From: Monocercomonoides exilis
Lineage: Eukaryota; Preaxostyla; Oxymonadida; Polymastigidae
DNA: 64,000 nucleotides
Assembly (NCBI GenBank): GCA_001643675.2
Contig: LSRY02000071.1
Location: 62,001-126,000, forward strand
Reading direction: 5' to 3'
Shown here: positions 47,055 through 56,532 of the stretch, one piece after another
Numbering within the stretch: position 1 is the stretch's first letter
Layout: each line of letters begins with the position of its first letter
Notes under the pieces: model-generated
The model's database searches: none
The model's input: only the letters and a program-made list of their open reading frames with translations
What the model was told of the DNA's origin: nothing
Made by a program: the position numbers and the translations under genes

Positions 47055-48797
47055 TCAATGATGTTCACATTGTGAGTCCGATATTTCCAAAGATGATGAA
47101 TTCTCTCCTGTTCCAATGACTGAAATCTTCTTTTCCCCAATATCAATTGTTGTTGCCTCGCTTTGATGATTCCCGTCCATCAGCGTGACTGACAGGCTCA
47201 CTTGAATCACGCTCCGAATGACTGCAACACCAATTGTTCGGCATGCACTTGACTCATCCAGTCCACACAGATCTTCTTCACCGCCACCACTCACAGCCAC
47301 AAACCGATTGAGAATCCCTCTCTTCAGCCAATCCCACTTTTCTGTGTGCTGAAATGTCCAACCCGTTGAACTCGAATAATCATGTCCATAGCACACCCTC
47401 TGGTCATCTGTATTTGTTGTATAGCATTCATAGAAAGGATTGTCTGAATTCAAAAAGACTTTGTAATAATCTAAGTATATCATATCGTGACCATATGAAA
47501 CATTGGCCAAGCATTTGCATTCATGGAAGAAGAGGAAATAGCAATAAATTGTTTCATTTGGCGCTGTTTGTTTTGCTGGCTCCAAATGAAATCCGCCTCC
47601 CCTTGTCATTGCAGAACATGAAATGAACTGAATGCTCCTCATTTTGAATTGATTAGGAACTCCATAACAGTACATGCCTCCTCCCCAACTGTTCGTAAGT
47701 GAACATGAAGTGAAGCTGCAGTCAAATACACACGCACTTTCCCCTCCTCCATTTTCTGTTCCAATGCATCCTGATCCTGAAACATCAAAAGTATGAAGCA
47801 AAAGTCCTCCTCCACATTCTCTTCCATTGCAATTCTGGAATTCACATCCGCTGATCCGAACACACAATTTAATAGTATGAATGAACATCCCACCACCACG
47901 ATAACTTTGTGCAGTACAAGAATCAAAGGTGTTGTTCACAATCTCAACAGATTTGATATTGTAACAATAAATACCGCCTCCTGCATAATAAGCATAGCAG
48001 TTGTTGAAAGAGCAATGAGAAACAGACACAGAGGCGTTTGATTGACCATACATGCAGATAGCCCCACCACTCGATTCTCCATCCGTCCATGAATCGCTTT
48101 CTCCTGTTGTCTTCGACCCATCCCATTCGCACCAAGTGAATGAATTAGCTCCATTGAATGTTTCATTCTGTCTGTCTGGAGTCAGCTTATGATCTGCATT
48201 TCCTTCGCAAACAACATTCCTTGTCCGACAACACTCAACAAACGAGGTGTTCGAGACAGCTAGAGATGCAAAGGGGTTGTTCAGAGAAGGAACAATCCCG
48301 CCATCATACGCATCGCAGACTGATGAGAATGAGCAGCTGTTCATCAAACACGAGGTTTGGGTTGATATTGTGGTTGAAGGTGAGCATGCATCATTTGCTG
48401 TTGAGATGTTGAAAAAAGTGAGTTTGGAGAGGGATATTAGAGGAATTGAAGGGGATGAGAGGAATGGGGCTGATGAGACACAAAAAGAAGAGAATCGTGA
48501 TTCGCTCACCGAAATACTCCCTTCGATGCCTTCTCCATATCCATCTCCTTCTCTTCCTCTTCCTCTTCCTCTTTCTCCTCCTTCACTCGCTTTTTCTTTG
48601 CCTTCACCTCCACCCTTCTCCCCTCCATATCCCTTCCCTCCAAACAGCCTGCCCAAGTATATCTCTCCCTCTCTTCTCCACCCTTTCAATGTAATGTTTG
48701 TCAACGCCCCAATGCTCCCACTCACATCAAATGCCCCTCCCTCAACATCCTTCTCCATCCCCATAACAAACTTTTCATCCCCTTCCATTTTTCTCAC
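47055..48797 (-). CDS. Beta-helix family protein, copy 7 mirror (intact, 580 aa)
   Basis: The best-preserved member. Lead (residues 1-45) with VEGGAFDVSGSIGALTNITL; a Gly/Glu/Arg-rich linker (about 60-110); SISVSESRFSSFCVSSAPF; LISLSKLTFFNIST; DGGIVPSLNNP near 170; ANSFTWCEWDGS near 222. Rungs are GGAI, GGGI, GGGM, GGGL, GGGM and GGGF, with Cys after nearly every turn. YGHDMIYLDYY and the type-B link WLKRGILNRFVAVSGGG with CRTIGVAV follow, then SVTLMDGNH...IDIGEKKISVIGTG. The lead lies beyond the palindrome edge and matches copy 3 (11338-11529), so this arm keeps the ancestral junction. The first codon is GTG, so an upstream exon is expected. Probable surface or secreted beta-helix protein (inference). 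Confidence 0.8.
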   Translation of the reverse strand: MRKMEGDEKFVMGMEKDVEGGAFDVSGSIGALTNITLKGWRREGEIYLGRLFGGKGYGGEKGGGEGKEKASEGGERGRGRGREGDGYGEGIEGSISVSESRFSSFCVSSAPFLSSPSIPLISLSKLTFFNISTANDACSPSTTISTQTSCLMNSCSFSSVCDAYDGGIVPSLNNPFASLAVSNTSFVECCRTRNVVCEGNADHKLTPDRQNETFNGANSFTWCEWDGSKTTGESDSWTDGESSGGAICMYGQSNASVSVSHCSFNNCYAYYAGGGIYCYNIKSVEIVNNTFDSCTAQSYRGGGMFIHTIKLCVRISGCEFQNCNGRECGGGLLLHTFDVSGSGCIGTENGGGESACVFDCSFTSCSLTNSWGGGMYCYGVPNQFKMRSIQFISCSAMTRGGGFHLEPAKQTAPNETIYCYFLFFHECKCLANVSYGHDMIYLDYYKVFLNSDNPFYECYTTNTDDQRVCYGHDYSSSTGWTFQHTEKWDWLKRGILNRFVAVSGGGEEDLCGLDESSACRTIGVAVIRSVIQVSLSVTLMDGNHQSEATTIDIGEKKISVIGTGENSSSLEISDSQCEHH

Positions 48798-49628
48798 TCT
48801 TCTTCAAATATTTCAATAAAAATCATATAATCTATCTTCTCTTTCCGTTCCTCTTATTTCCCTCCTTTCATTCCTTTTCAATCTGTTTTCTTATAAATAC
48901 CTTCTTCTTCTCAATTATTTCTCAAATTTCTCCTTCTGCCATTTCTTCAATTTCTCTTCTCTCTATCTTTTATCGTTTTCCTTCCCCCTTTTCAAAATAC
49001 CTTTTCCATTTCGCAAATCCAACCTTTTCCATCCATTTCATATCTTTCCCTTTGCTCACTCATCTATGCCCATTCCGTTTCCCGCCTTCTGCCATCTTCC
49101 CGGGATTGCCTCAAAATCCATCTTTTCTCATATCTTGCGCTTTTATCCAACGAAGATATTCTTCCAAAAAGATCCTAATTTCAATATATATATATATATT
49201 AGAAAATTTTGATAAAATGTTATTTCTTTTGTTTAAAAAAAATATGTATTCATGCCTTTAACAATCTCCATTCTTCATTGCTTCTGTTCTTCTTCTTTCT
49301 CCTTCTTCAGATTATTTCCTTTCTGTAAACGCACACATTTCCCAAAACTCCGCCTTCTGTCACACAATTAACAGCTTTGTATCTCTTCTGCTCCTCCAAA
49401 AAAAAAAAAAACATTCCATTTCCATTCTCCTGTTCTGCTTCCATTCGAATTGCTCCTTCAACTTGTGCTTTCAAAAATAGGCGAGGACGACTCAGAAGAG
49501 GAAGAAGAAGGAGATGATGATGGCTAAGAAGGGCAAATCGAAGGAAAAAATGAAATTAATAAATTAAGGGGAGTGGATAATGGCGAAGATGGCGAAGAAG
49601 AATGATAGAAGAGAAAGAAGAGGAATAA

Positions 49629-49704
<76 letters not shown>

Positions 49705-49960
49705 AAGAAGGCTTGGAGGAAAATGAAGAAGAATATTAGGAAGAAGAAGAGGAAGATAAATATGATTATGACCAAGAAGAGAAAAATTATATAAAATTTT
49801 AATTGTTGAGGAGATGCATTTGAAAATAATGACGAAGAAGAATTCGATGAAGGAAATGAAGACGATGAAGAGAATGAAGATGAAGAAGAGATAAAAAAGT
49901 TGAAGATGAAGGTGTAGAAGAGGCTTTTAAGATCTTTTATTTCGGATATTTTCTGTCGAA
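48798..49960 (-). other. Inverse of the copy-3 upstream module and copy-2 tail
   Basis: Reading leftward it matches 10510-11340: an intron-like stretch at about 49176-49250, then the GGCGAGGACGACTCAGAAG string at about 49481-49500 that equals the end region of copy 2, then the minisatellite. The body of a copy-2-like gene (about 2.4 kb in the left block) is absent here. Confidence 0.5.
49629..49712. repeat. GGCGAAGAA nonamer minisatellite
   Basis: About nine uninterrupted 9-bp units. It sits exactly where the left block has the short GAAGAAGGCGAA-type serine tail of copy 2 (10510-10555), so it is an expanded version of that tail. Confidence 0.9.
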
Positions 49961-49967
49961 GATAGCT

Positions 49968-50186
49968 TCAAAAAAAAACCTCGTTCTCTGATTCAATGGA
50001 TAACCCTTCGATGACATAAGGCTGAAGACAAAGGTTAAATGATTCAAAGTCCATTTTGCCTATCATTTTCCTCAGCTGCCTGTATAACGCCAAACTTTCT
50101 GTTTTTCTCGTATTTTCGCCTCTCAAGCCAAGCAATGAAAAGCAGTTCCATCGCTCCCCCGGTCCATAAAAGCAATGTCTTGCCAT
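49968..50186 (-). pseudogene. Anonymous conserved ORF (72 aa)
   Basis: Minus-strand frame with ERWNCFSLLGLRGENTRKT, LYRQLRKMIGKMDFESFNL, CLQPYVIE and SENEV. The left block at 7860-8050 encodes the same strings with frameshifts and stops. Amino acids are kept where DNA has diverged. No family recognised. Probably an exon of the second, anonymous gene that accompanies the array. Confidence 0.4.
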
Positions 50187-50499
50187 TCACATCCCAAGAA
50201 AGTCGCCTTGTTCTGCTGCAGCTGCCTCCAAAGTTGTGTTTCAGTCATCTGCTCCAATCTCTTCAACAAATTCTTCAATATTTCCTCTTCTTCTTCAAAT
50301 AGGTTCCCTTTTCATTGAATTTGGCTGTTCTTCCTTTTTGCCTTGGATATCTTCCAACCCCGTTCATTTCTGCTCCATCAATATTCATTTTTCATCGTAT
50401 TTCCATATGCCACATGTTGAGTCCAAAATGAGTAACATAAACATTTATGATAAAATATATTCAGGCTTTAATATATTTGTAAGATAATATTTGGCTCAC

Positions 50500-50912
50500 T
50501 TCCTCGCTGTTCTGCTCTGCAAAGAATAGATTGTCCATTTTAAATAAATCGTCTGAATCACGACTTTGGAGAGGATACGGACGGAAATATCTTCACAACA
50601 TATAGAACAATATAAAATGCATACATTGAAAATTCTTCATTTCCATCGAAAATATTGTTGCTCCACAGCATTCCATCAATCAAAATGAACAATTTCATCT
50701 TCCATCAAACAAATATTCTTTTGCAATACTCAACCCATTCGCTGGAAATATTTCACTTGGTCAATCTGCCTTTGTTTTAGCTTCGGAGTCTCACTCCGTT
50801 GGCAGTTTCTGAGCGTTTGACATTTCTTGATCATTTTCCATAACGAATTAGAGCCACAAAAGAAAAAGAGCACAACTCGATGTGTCGTGGATGAACGGGC
50901 ATATGAAGACAA
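50500..50912 (-). pseudogene. Anonymous conserved segments
   Basis: Reading leftward: SSYARSSTTHRVV, MIKKCQTLRNCQRSETPKLK, then (with stops between) CILYCS...CEDISVRILSKV and YLKWTIYSLQSRTARK. It parallels 7094-7530 and 40195-40392. Decayed. Confidence 0.35.
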
Positions 50913-51429
50913 CGCGATTGTAAAAGAATGGATTTATGGTGTGGGGTGATGGAGTTGAGTTTTTTGAGGGAACAGGGTTTTGGAGGGGGAAGAAACGATA
51001 AAAAGATATTTTTGGAGGGAGAAAGAGGTGTTTTTGGGAGGTTTAAGAGGCATAATGGATGTTTGGGAGATGGATTGGGATGAGGTTGTGTGGGGTTGTT
51101 TTTGAGATTTTTGTGAGTTGGAAGGCGTGGAGGTCGTGTTTATTGTTGGAGAAATGGAATTTGTTGTTGAGGAGGTGGGGCGAGGGGGAAGATAAGAAGA
51201 GCGGAAGATGGGTAGAGTGAATGGAATATTTATTGGAGGAGAGGATGAGGGATGGATAGATATGTGGAGGAGGTGTTTTTTTTTTTCAAATGCAGAGAGA
51301 GAGGGGGTTCATATGGGGCAGGGCAAGAGGGAGAGTATTTGCGAACTGATGTTTGATAAGAAAGAGAAGTGGGGTTGAAGAAAAAAAAGTGAAGAAAAAT
51401 TTTCTTCATATTTTTATATAATTTATTTT

Positions 51430-51627
51430 GTGAACCGTTTGGCCGCGCCTCTCATTTGCAGGACAAGTGTTGGAGGCGGATGCGGAGGAAGACGGGAAGA
51501 AGGAACATCAGCGCTGGCACTTTGCATTGGAGGTGTGGAGACAGAGGAAGATGAGGAGCTGACTATGGGAGGTGTTTTGCAATGGAAAGAGACAGAAAAA
51601 GGATGGAGGTATTTATTTTTTGATTAG
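51430..51627 (+). CDS. Conserved anonymous exon-like ORF upstream of copy 8
   Basis: 65 codons, NRLAAPLICRTSVGGGCGG then EEGTSALALCIGGVETEEDE. Counterpart of 6205-6570 on the other strand. Same direction as copy 8, so it may belong to that gene's 5' part. Confidence 0.35.
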   Translation: MNRLAAPLICRTSVGGGCGGRREEGTSALALCIGGVETEEDEELTMGGVLQWKETEKGWRYLFFD

Positions 51628-52001
51628 AGAAGGATGATGGGAAAAGGTGTTACAAGGAGTGAAAAAGAAAGGAATTTTGCAATTGTTTATGGAAGAGATG
51701 GAGGATATGTGGTGGAGGGGCGTTGTTGTTGTTTTGGAGGAAACGGAGAGAAGAAGAAGGCGATACAGCGGAAAGGGATGGGAAGGGGTTATTCAGATAG
51801 AATGCTCATGTCTTTTCATTTTTTTATAGAATGGAGTTTGTGGAGGTTATTTGAGAGAAGCAGAACAAGAAGTTGGACTTTGACTAATATTTTTTGAGGA
51901 ATTGGAGGTGAAGCGAAGACGAGACAGATGGAATCTATAGGCAGAAAGGAACGATATTTGGAGGAGGAGAAGAAAGTTTGAGAAGAATGATCATTATAAG
52001 G

Positions 52002-52060
52002 GTGCGTATTTATATTTTTTTAATTTTAATTTTTTATATATTTTTTATTTATGAAATTAG
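52002..52060 (+). other. Candidate intron (59 nt)
   Basis: GTGCGT...TGAAATTAG. The acceptor and downstream exon match the inverted candidate at 6028-6085. A donor at GTATTT a few bases later is also possible. Confidence 0.4.
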
Positions 52061-52354
52061 GTTTTTTCACAGGACTGCTCAATGGCAATGAATGAACAAG
52101 GAATATGTCAAGAGGGGATATTGGATGCATTAAAAGAAATCAGGACATAATAATTGGAGGGGAGTAATGAGAAATGAGCCGGATGAAATATCAAGGAAAC
52201 GAGAAGAAGATATTTTTATTTGAAGGTTTTGGAAGGCATTTACGATGAAACTTGTTTAAAGCGAAAAATGAGATCAAGGAATTGATGATATGGCAGAAGA
52301 AGAAATTTGAGAAAAAGTCGAGAAGAAGAAGTGGAAGATGGTGAAAAGAAAATG

Positions 52355-52462
52355 GTACGGGGCTTTTCATATTAATTAATTGAAATTTTTATTACAATTT
52401 TATATTTTTGTATTTTTTATAAATTTTGTTTTATTAAATATATATTTTTTTAATGATAGCAG
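52355..52462 (+). other. Candidate intron (108 nt)
   Basis: GTACGG...TGATAGCAG. Position and flanks equal the 8787-8864 candidate. Reflected at about 63133-63240 on the minus strand. Confidence 0.45.
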
Positions 52463-52828
52463 GGGTTTTTTGCGTGAATATTCAAAATGAATGGATGCGA
52501 ATGGAACAAGGTTAGGAGCAAAAGATGGAAACAAAAGGAAAAGGAATACCGGGAAAGCAGACGATGAAGAAGGGGCGGAAGAGATTGGAAAAAGGAATCT
52601 GAGCTTATTTAGATATTTTGCTTCGTGGCGCCAAGAGGCATGAGGAAGAGAAGGAGGCAAAAAATGAAGAATTTCAGTGAATGAATCGCATTTCTCATCT
52701 TCAACGGCATTTCTCTCGTCACGTTCCATTCCTCTTGTATCCCTTTCCAAGCTCACTTTTTCAATATTTCAACAGCAACATCGGAATGTTCATCTCAAAC
52801 AACTACGTCAACCAAAACCTCATGTTTT

Positions 52829-54349
52829 ATGAGCAGCTGCTCATTCTCATCAGTCTGCGATGTGTATGATGGCGGAATTGTTCGCTCCCTCAACAATCCC
52901 TTGGCCCCTCTGACTGCCTCAAACACTTCATTTATTGGGTGTTGTCGGACAAAAAACGTTGTATGTGAAGGAAATGCAGATAATAAGAAACAGCCAGAGA
53001 GACAAAGCATTACAGAAAATATAGCGAATACATTCACTTGGTGCGAGTGGAATGGATCAAAGGCTACAGGAAATGTTCAAGACGGTTCTGATAGCGGTTC
53101 GAATGGCGGTGCGATTTATATGCATAATCTTAAGTCTGGAGAAATGTTCGTTACGCATTGTGCATTCAATGACTGTTACGCAAGTTGGGATGGAGGAGCC
53201 ATCATGGCACATACAATCAAATCGGTGGACATCAGAAACAACTTTTATAATTCTTGTATTGCTCAAAATCAATTTGGCGGAGGAATGTGCGTTCATGCGA
53301 TTTCAACATGTGTTCGGATCAGCGGATGCGAATTCCAGACTTGCAAAGCAAGCAGTGGCGGGGGAGGACTTTATCTTAATGATTTTCAGGTTTCAGGAGC
53401 AGGATGCATCCCAACAGAAAATGGAGAAGGGGAGAGTGCGTGTGTGTTTGACTGCTGTTTCACTTCATGCTCAGTCACAAATTCATATGGCGGAGGCATG
53501 TATTGTCGAAGTGTGCCCGCAACAGAATTCAAAATGAGAAATATCAAATTCATATCGTGCACAGCGTTTTCGCATGGCGGGGGATTGGATTTGTTTCCAG
53601 ACAAGACTTCAGCGCCTGTCAATGATTATTATTGTTTCTTCCTTTTCTTTCACGGATGTAGATGTTCAAGAGATCAGCCTCATGGCCATGATGTATATTA
53701 TGAAGATCGATATAGCCTGTATTTATCCTCGAATAGTCCGTTCTATGAATGTTACACAACAAATACAGATGATCAGAGAGTATGCTACGGATATGATTAT
53801 ACGGATTCTAAGGGTTGGACATATCAGCACAAGGAAAAGAAGGATTGGCTGAAGGATAAGACGATTTATGTTTCTGTGAGTGGGAATGATACATCTCCAT
53901 TTTGCGGGGCAAATGGATCAAATCCGTGTCTGACAGTGAAGAAGGCGTTTGAGATGTGTGAAATACAGATAAGCTTGTCAGTCACGCTGATGGAAGGGGA
54001 TCACACAAGCGAAGCAACAACGATTGATATTGGAGAAAAGAAGATTTCAGTTATTGGAATGGGCAAAGAGAAGAGCGTGATTGGAACAGGAGCTGTTTTG
54101 CTTTTATTCTCTGCTCTGCAGTATTTTTATTCTCTTCCTTTTATTTTTTCATCTCCTTCAGACACATTTTCACCTTCTTCTTCTTCTTCATTAATATCTT
54201 CAATTTCTGTTTTAGTATCTTCAATTATATTGTCTCCATCGTCTATTTTTAATATTTTGGCTGTTGGAATTATTCGGCTGGAAGCCATGATGAGGAAAGG
54301 AAATGAACAAAATTTGGAAGCAGAAGAGGATCGATTTCATTGGTCGTGA
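52829..54349 (+). pseudogene. Beta-helix family protein, copy 8
   Basis: 506 codons from an internal ATG (SSCSFSSVC). The lead is out of frame because of a T-run indel near 52760. DGGIVRSLNNP, ANTFTWCEWNGS, rungs GGAI, GGAI, GGGM, GGGGL, GGGM and GGGL, HGHDVYYEDRY, and the type-A link DWLKDKTIYVSVSGND. After SVIGTGA the family sequence gives way to a hydrophobic then Ser-rich tail (SPSDTFSPSSSSS), whose frame differs from the mirror because of six against seven T near 54147. It is followed head to tail by copy 9, with which it shares about 200 almost identical bases at the link. Confidence 0.7.
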
Positions 54350-54865
54350 GATGGAAAGCGGAGATGGAGAAGAAGGGTTTTGAGATTGAAATTGGAGGGA
54401 TGAGGGAATACTGGTTGGAGGAGGAGAAGAAACAACGAGGAAGAAAAAGTGTGTGAAGAAAACTCAAAATAAAAAGGTTAGCTGTATAATTTGTTTTATT
54501 TTTCTTGTACAATATTAATTCTTTGATGTTTCTGTTATATTTTTTTCATATTTTTCTTTGAACGATTTTAAATCATTTATTTTTTTATAATTATTTTATT
54601 TCAATAAGAATTTTTTGCATGAATATTCAAAAGCGAAGAATGCGAATGGAATATAGAAAGAAGGCAGCAGATTATAGTAGCCGAAAAAGAGAATTTGTTG
54701 AAGATAGATAATGAAGAATGTTTGAATGTAGTTTCCATTCAGAAGCATTGAAGAAAAAAGATGATTTTCTGCTTTTAATAGGAACCAATCGTCTCCAGCA
54801 GAAGAGGCGGGGAAAGAATCTGACTTTAGAAAATTATTTGCGGAAGGCGCCAAGAGGCAAAAAAG
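54350..54865 (+). other. Upstream module of copy 9
   Basis: A short form of the module: a Lys-rich stretch, a candidate intron, the conserved CATGAATATTCAAAAGCGAA block (54619-54638), and APRGKKGVWSKNQK leading into the family lead. Confidence 0.4.
54477..54608 (+). other. Candidate intron (132 nt)
   Basis: GTTAGC...TTCAATAAG, ending immediately before the conserved CATGAATATTC block, as in the modules of copies 2 and 4. Confidence 0.4.
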
Positions 54866-56532
54866 GTGTATGGTCAAAAAATCAAAAGAGAAGGAAGCGT
54901 TTCAATAAGAAAATCTCTCATCTCATCTTCTTCCTCATTCCTCTCATCGCCTTCCATCCCTTTTGTATCCCTCTCTCATTTGATATTTTTCAACATCTCA
55001 ACAGCAAATGAGGCATGCTCACCTTCAACCACTGCGTCAGCCCAAACCTCATGTTTTCTGAACAGTTGCTCTTTTTCATCAGTTTGTGATACATATGATG
55101 GCGGAATTGTCCCCTCTCTGAACAACCCCTTAGCCTCTTTGACAGCCTCAAACACCTCATTCATTGGGTGTTGTCGGACAAGAAATGTTGTATGCGAAGG
55201 AACTGCAGAGGTACCATTGAAACCAGACAGACAGAATGAAACATTCAATGGAGCGAATACATTTGTTTGGTGCGAATGGAGTAGATCGAGGACAACAGGA
55301 ACAAGCGATTCTGTTTCAGATGGAATATCGAGTGGTGGGGCTATCTGCATGTACAGCCAGACGTCAGCATCGGTGTCCGTTTCCCACTGCACTTTCAACA
55401 ACTGCTATGCGTATTATGATGGAGGAGCAATCATGTGCTATAACATCAAATCTGTTGGGGTAGTTAACAATACATTCAACTCATGCTCCACGCAAGCCTG
55501 GGCCGGAGGTGGAATGTACGCTTATGTAATTTCTTCATGTATTTGTATCGGTGAGTGTGACTTCCAGAATTGTAGAGCAAATTATTACGGAGGAGGATTA
55601 TGCCTTGATAATTTTCAGGTTACAGAAACAGGATGCATTCCAACAGAAAATGGAGGAGGGGAAAGTGCGTGTGTATTTGACTGCAGCTTCACTTCATGCT
55701 CATTGACAAACAATGGGGGTGGAGGCATGTATTGTGTAAATATCCCTTCAACTCAGTTCAAAATGAGGAGCATTCAGTTTATTTCATGTTCAGCAATGGG
55801 ATATGGAGGAGGTTTGGAATTATATCCAAATCGAGCAGCAGCACCAAATGATAAAAATTATTGTTATTTTTGTTCTTCCATGAATGCAAGTGCAGAACAA
55901 CTTCTACTCCGTATGGGCATGATGTTGAATATGTTGATACTTACAATGTCTATTTGAACTCAGGAAATCCGTTCTTTGAATGCTATACAACGAACGCAGA
56001 TGAGAAGAGAATGTGCTATGCATACAACTACTCGAATGCAGGTGCTTGGACATTTGATCAAACATCAAAAAAGGATTGGCTGAAGGATAAGACGATTTAT
56101 GTTTCTGTGAGTGGGAATGATACATCTCCATTTTGCGGGGCAAATGGATCAAATCCGTGTCTGACAGTGAAGAAGGCGTTTGAGATGTGTGAAATACAGA
56201 TAAGCTTGTCAGTCACGCTGATGGAAGGGGATCACACAAGCGAAGCAACAACGATTGATATTGGGGCAAAGAAGATTTCAGTCATTGGGAAGGGAAGGGA
56301 AGCAAGTTCGATTGGAACAGGAACACTTTCAGCAGCAGAAGCGCTGTTCAGTATGACGAGTGGCCATTTGGGAATGAGCCATTTGAAGGTTGATTGCAAC
56401 TCAACAGCAGATTTTTCTTCACCAAGCGTGGTAGTGGCATCTGATGGAGCAGGCAGAACACTTTCCCTGAAAGAATGTTTCAGGAAGAGAGTTATTTGTA
56501 TGCAGAAAACGATAGCCGAAGGATGCAAATAG
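54866..56532 (+). pseudogene. Beta-helix family protein, copy 9 (one frameshift)
   Basis: 54866-55957 and 55861-56532 together give the 555-residue protein seen intact in the mirror. The break near 55870 is one T short in TTATTTTTG. Landmarks: FLSSPSIPFVSLSHLIFF, DGGIVPSLNNP, ANTFVWCEWS, six GG rungs, YGHDVEYVDTYNVYLNSG, the type-A link, KKISVIGKGREASSIGTG and a second-domain start MTSGHLGMSHLKVDCN. It ends at CMQKTIAEGCK in AT-rich DNA. First codon GTG. Confidence 0.75.

Larger units (their letters stand above)
42030..48700. repeat. Palindrome P3 (two ~3.3 kb arms)
   Basis: Arms 42030-45337 and 45392-48700, with positions summing to 90729-90730 almost throughout. The loop 45338-45391 carries two copies of GTCATGACA. 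Outside, the left flank reads GGGCTTATTTATGCATTG where the right flank (inverse) continues as GGGAGCATTGGGGCGTTG, so the edge is sharp. The arms hold copy 7 and its mirror and the MITE-like elements. The stem is perfect up to the loop, unlike P2 and P4. Confidence 0.95.
51628..52828 (+). other. Upstream module of copy 8
   Basis: Matches the inverse of 5.1-6.2 kb and parts of the modules before copies 2 and 4: MNEQGICQEGILDALKEIRT (52091-52150), the Lys/Phe-rich block near 52290-52330, and NLSLFRYFASWRQEA (about 52600-52642). VSES-like and LVSLSKLTF codons then precede copy 8, with one T missing in the CTTTTTC run near 52760 relative to the mirror. Confidence 0.45.
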
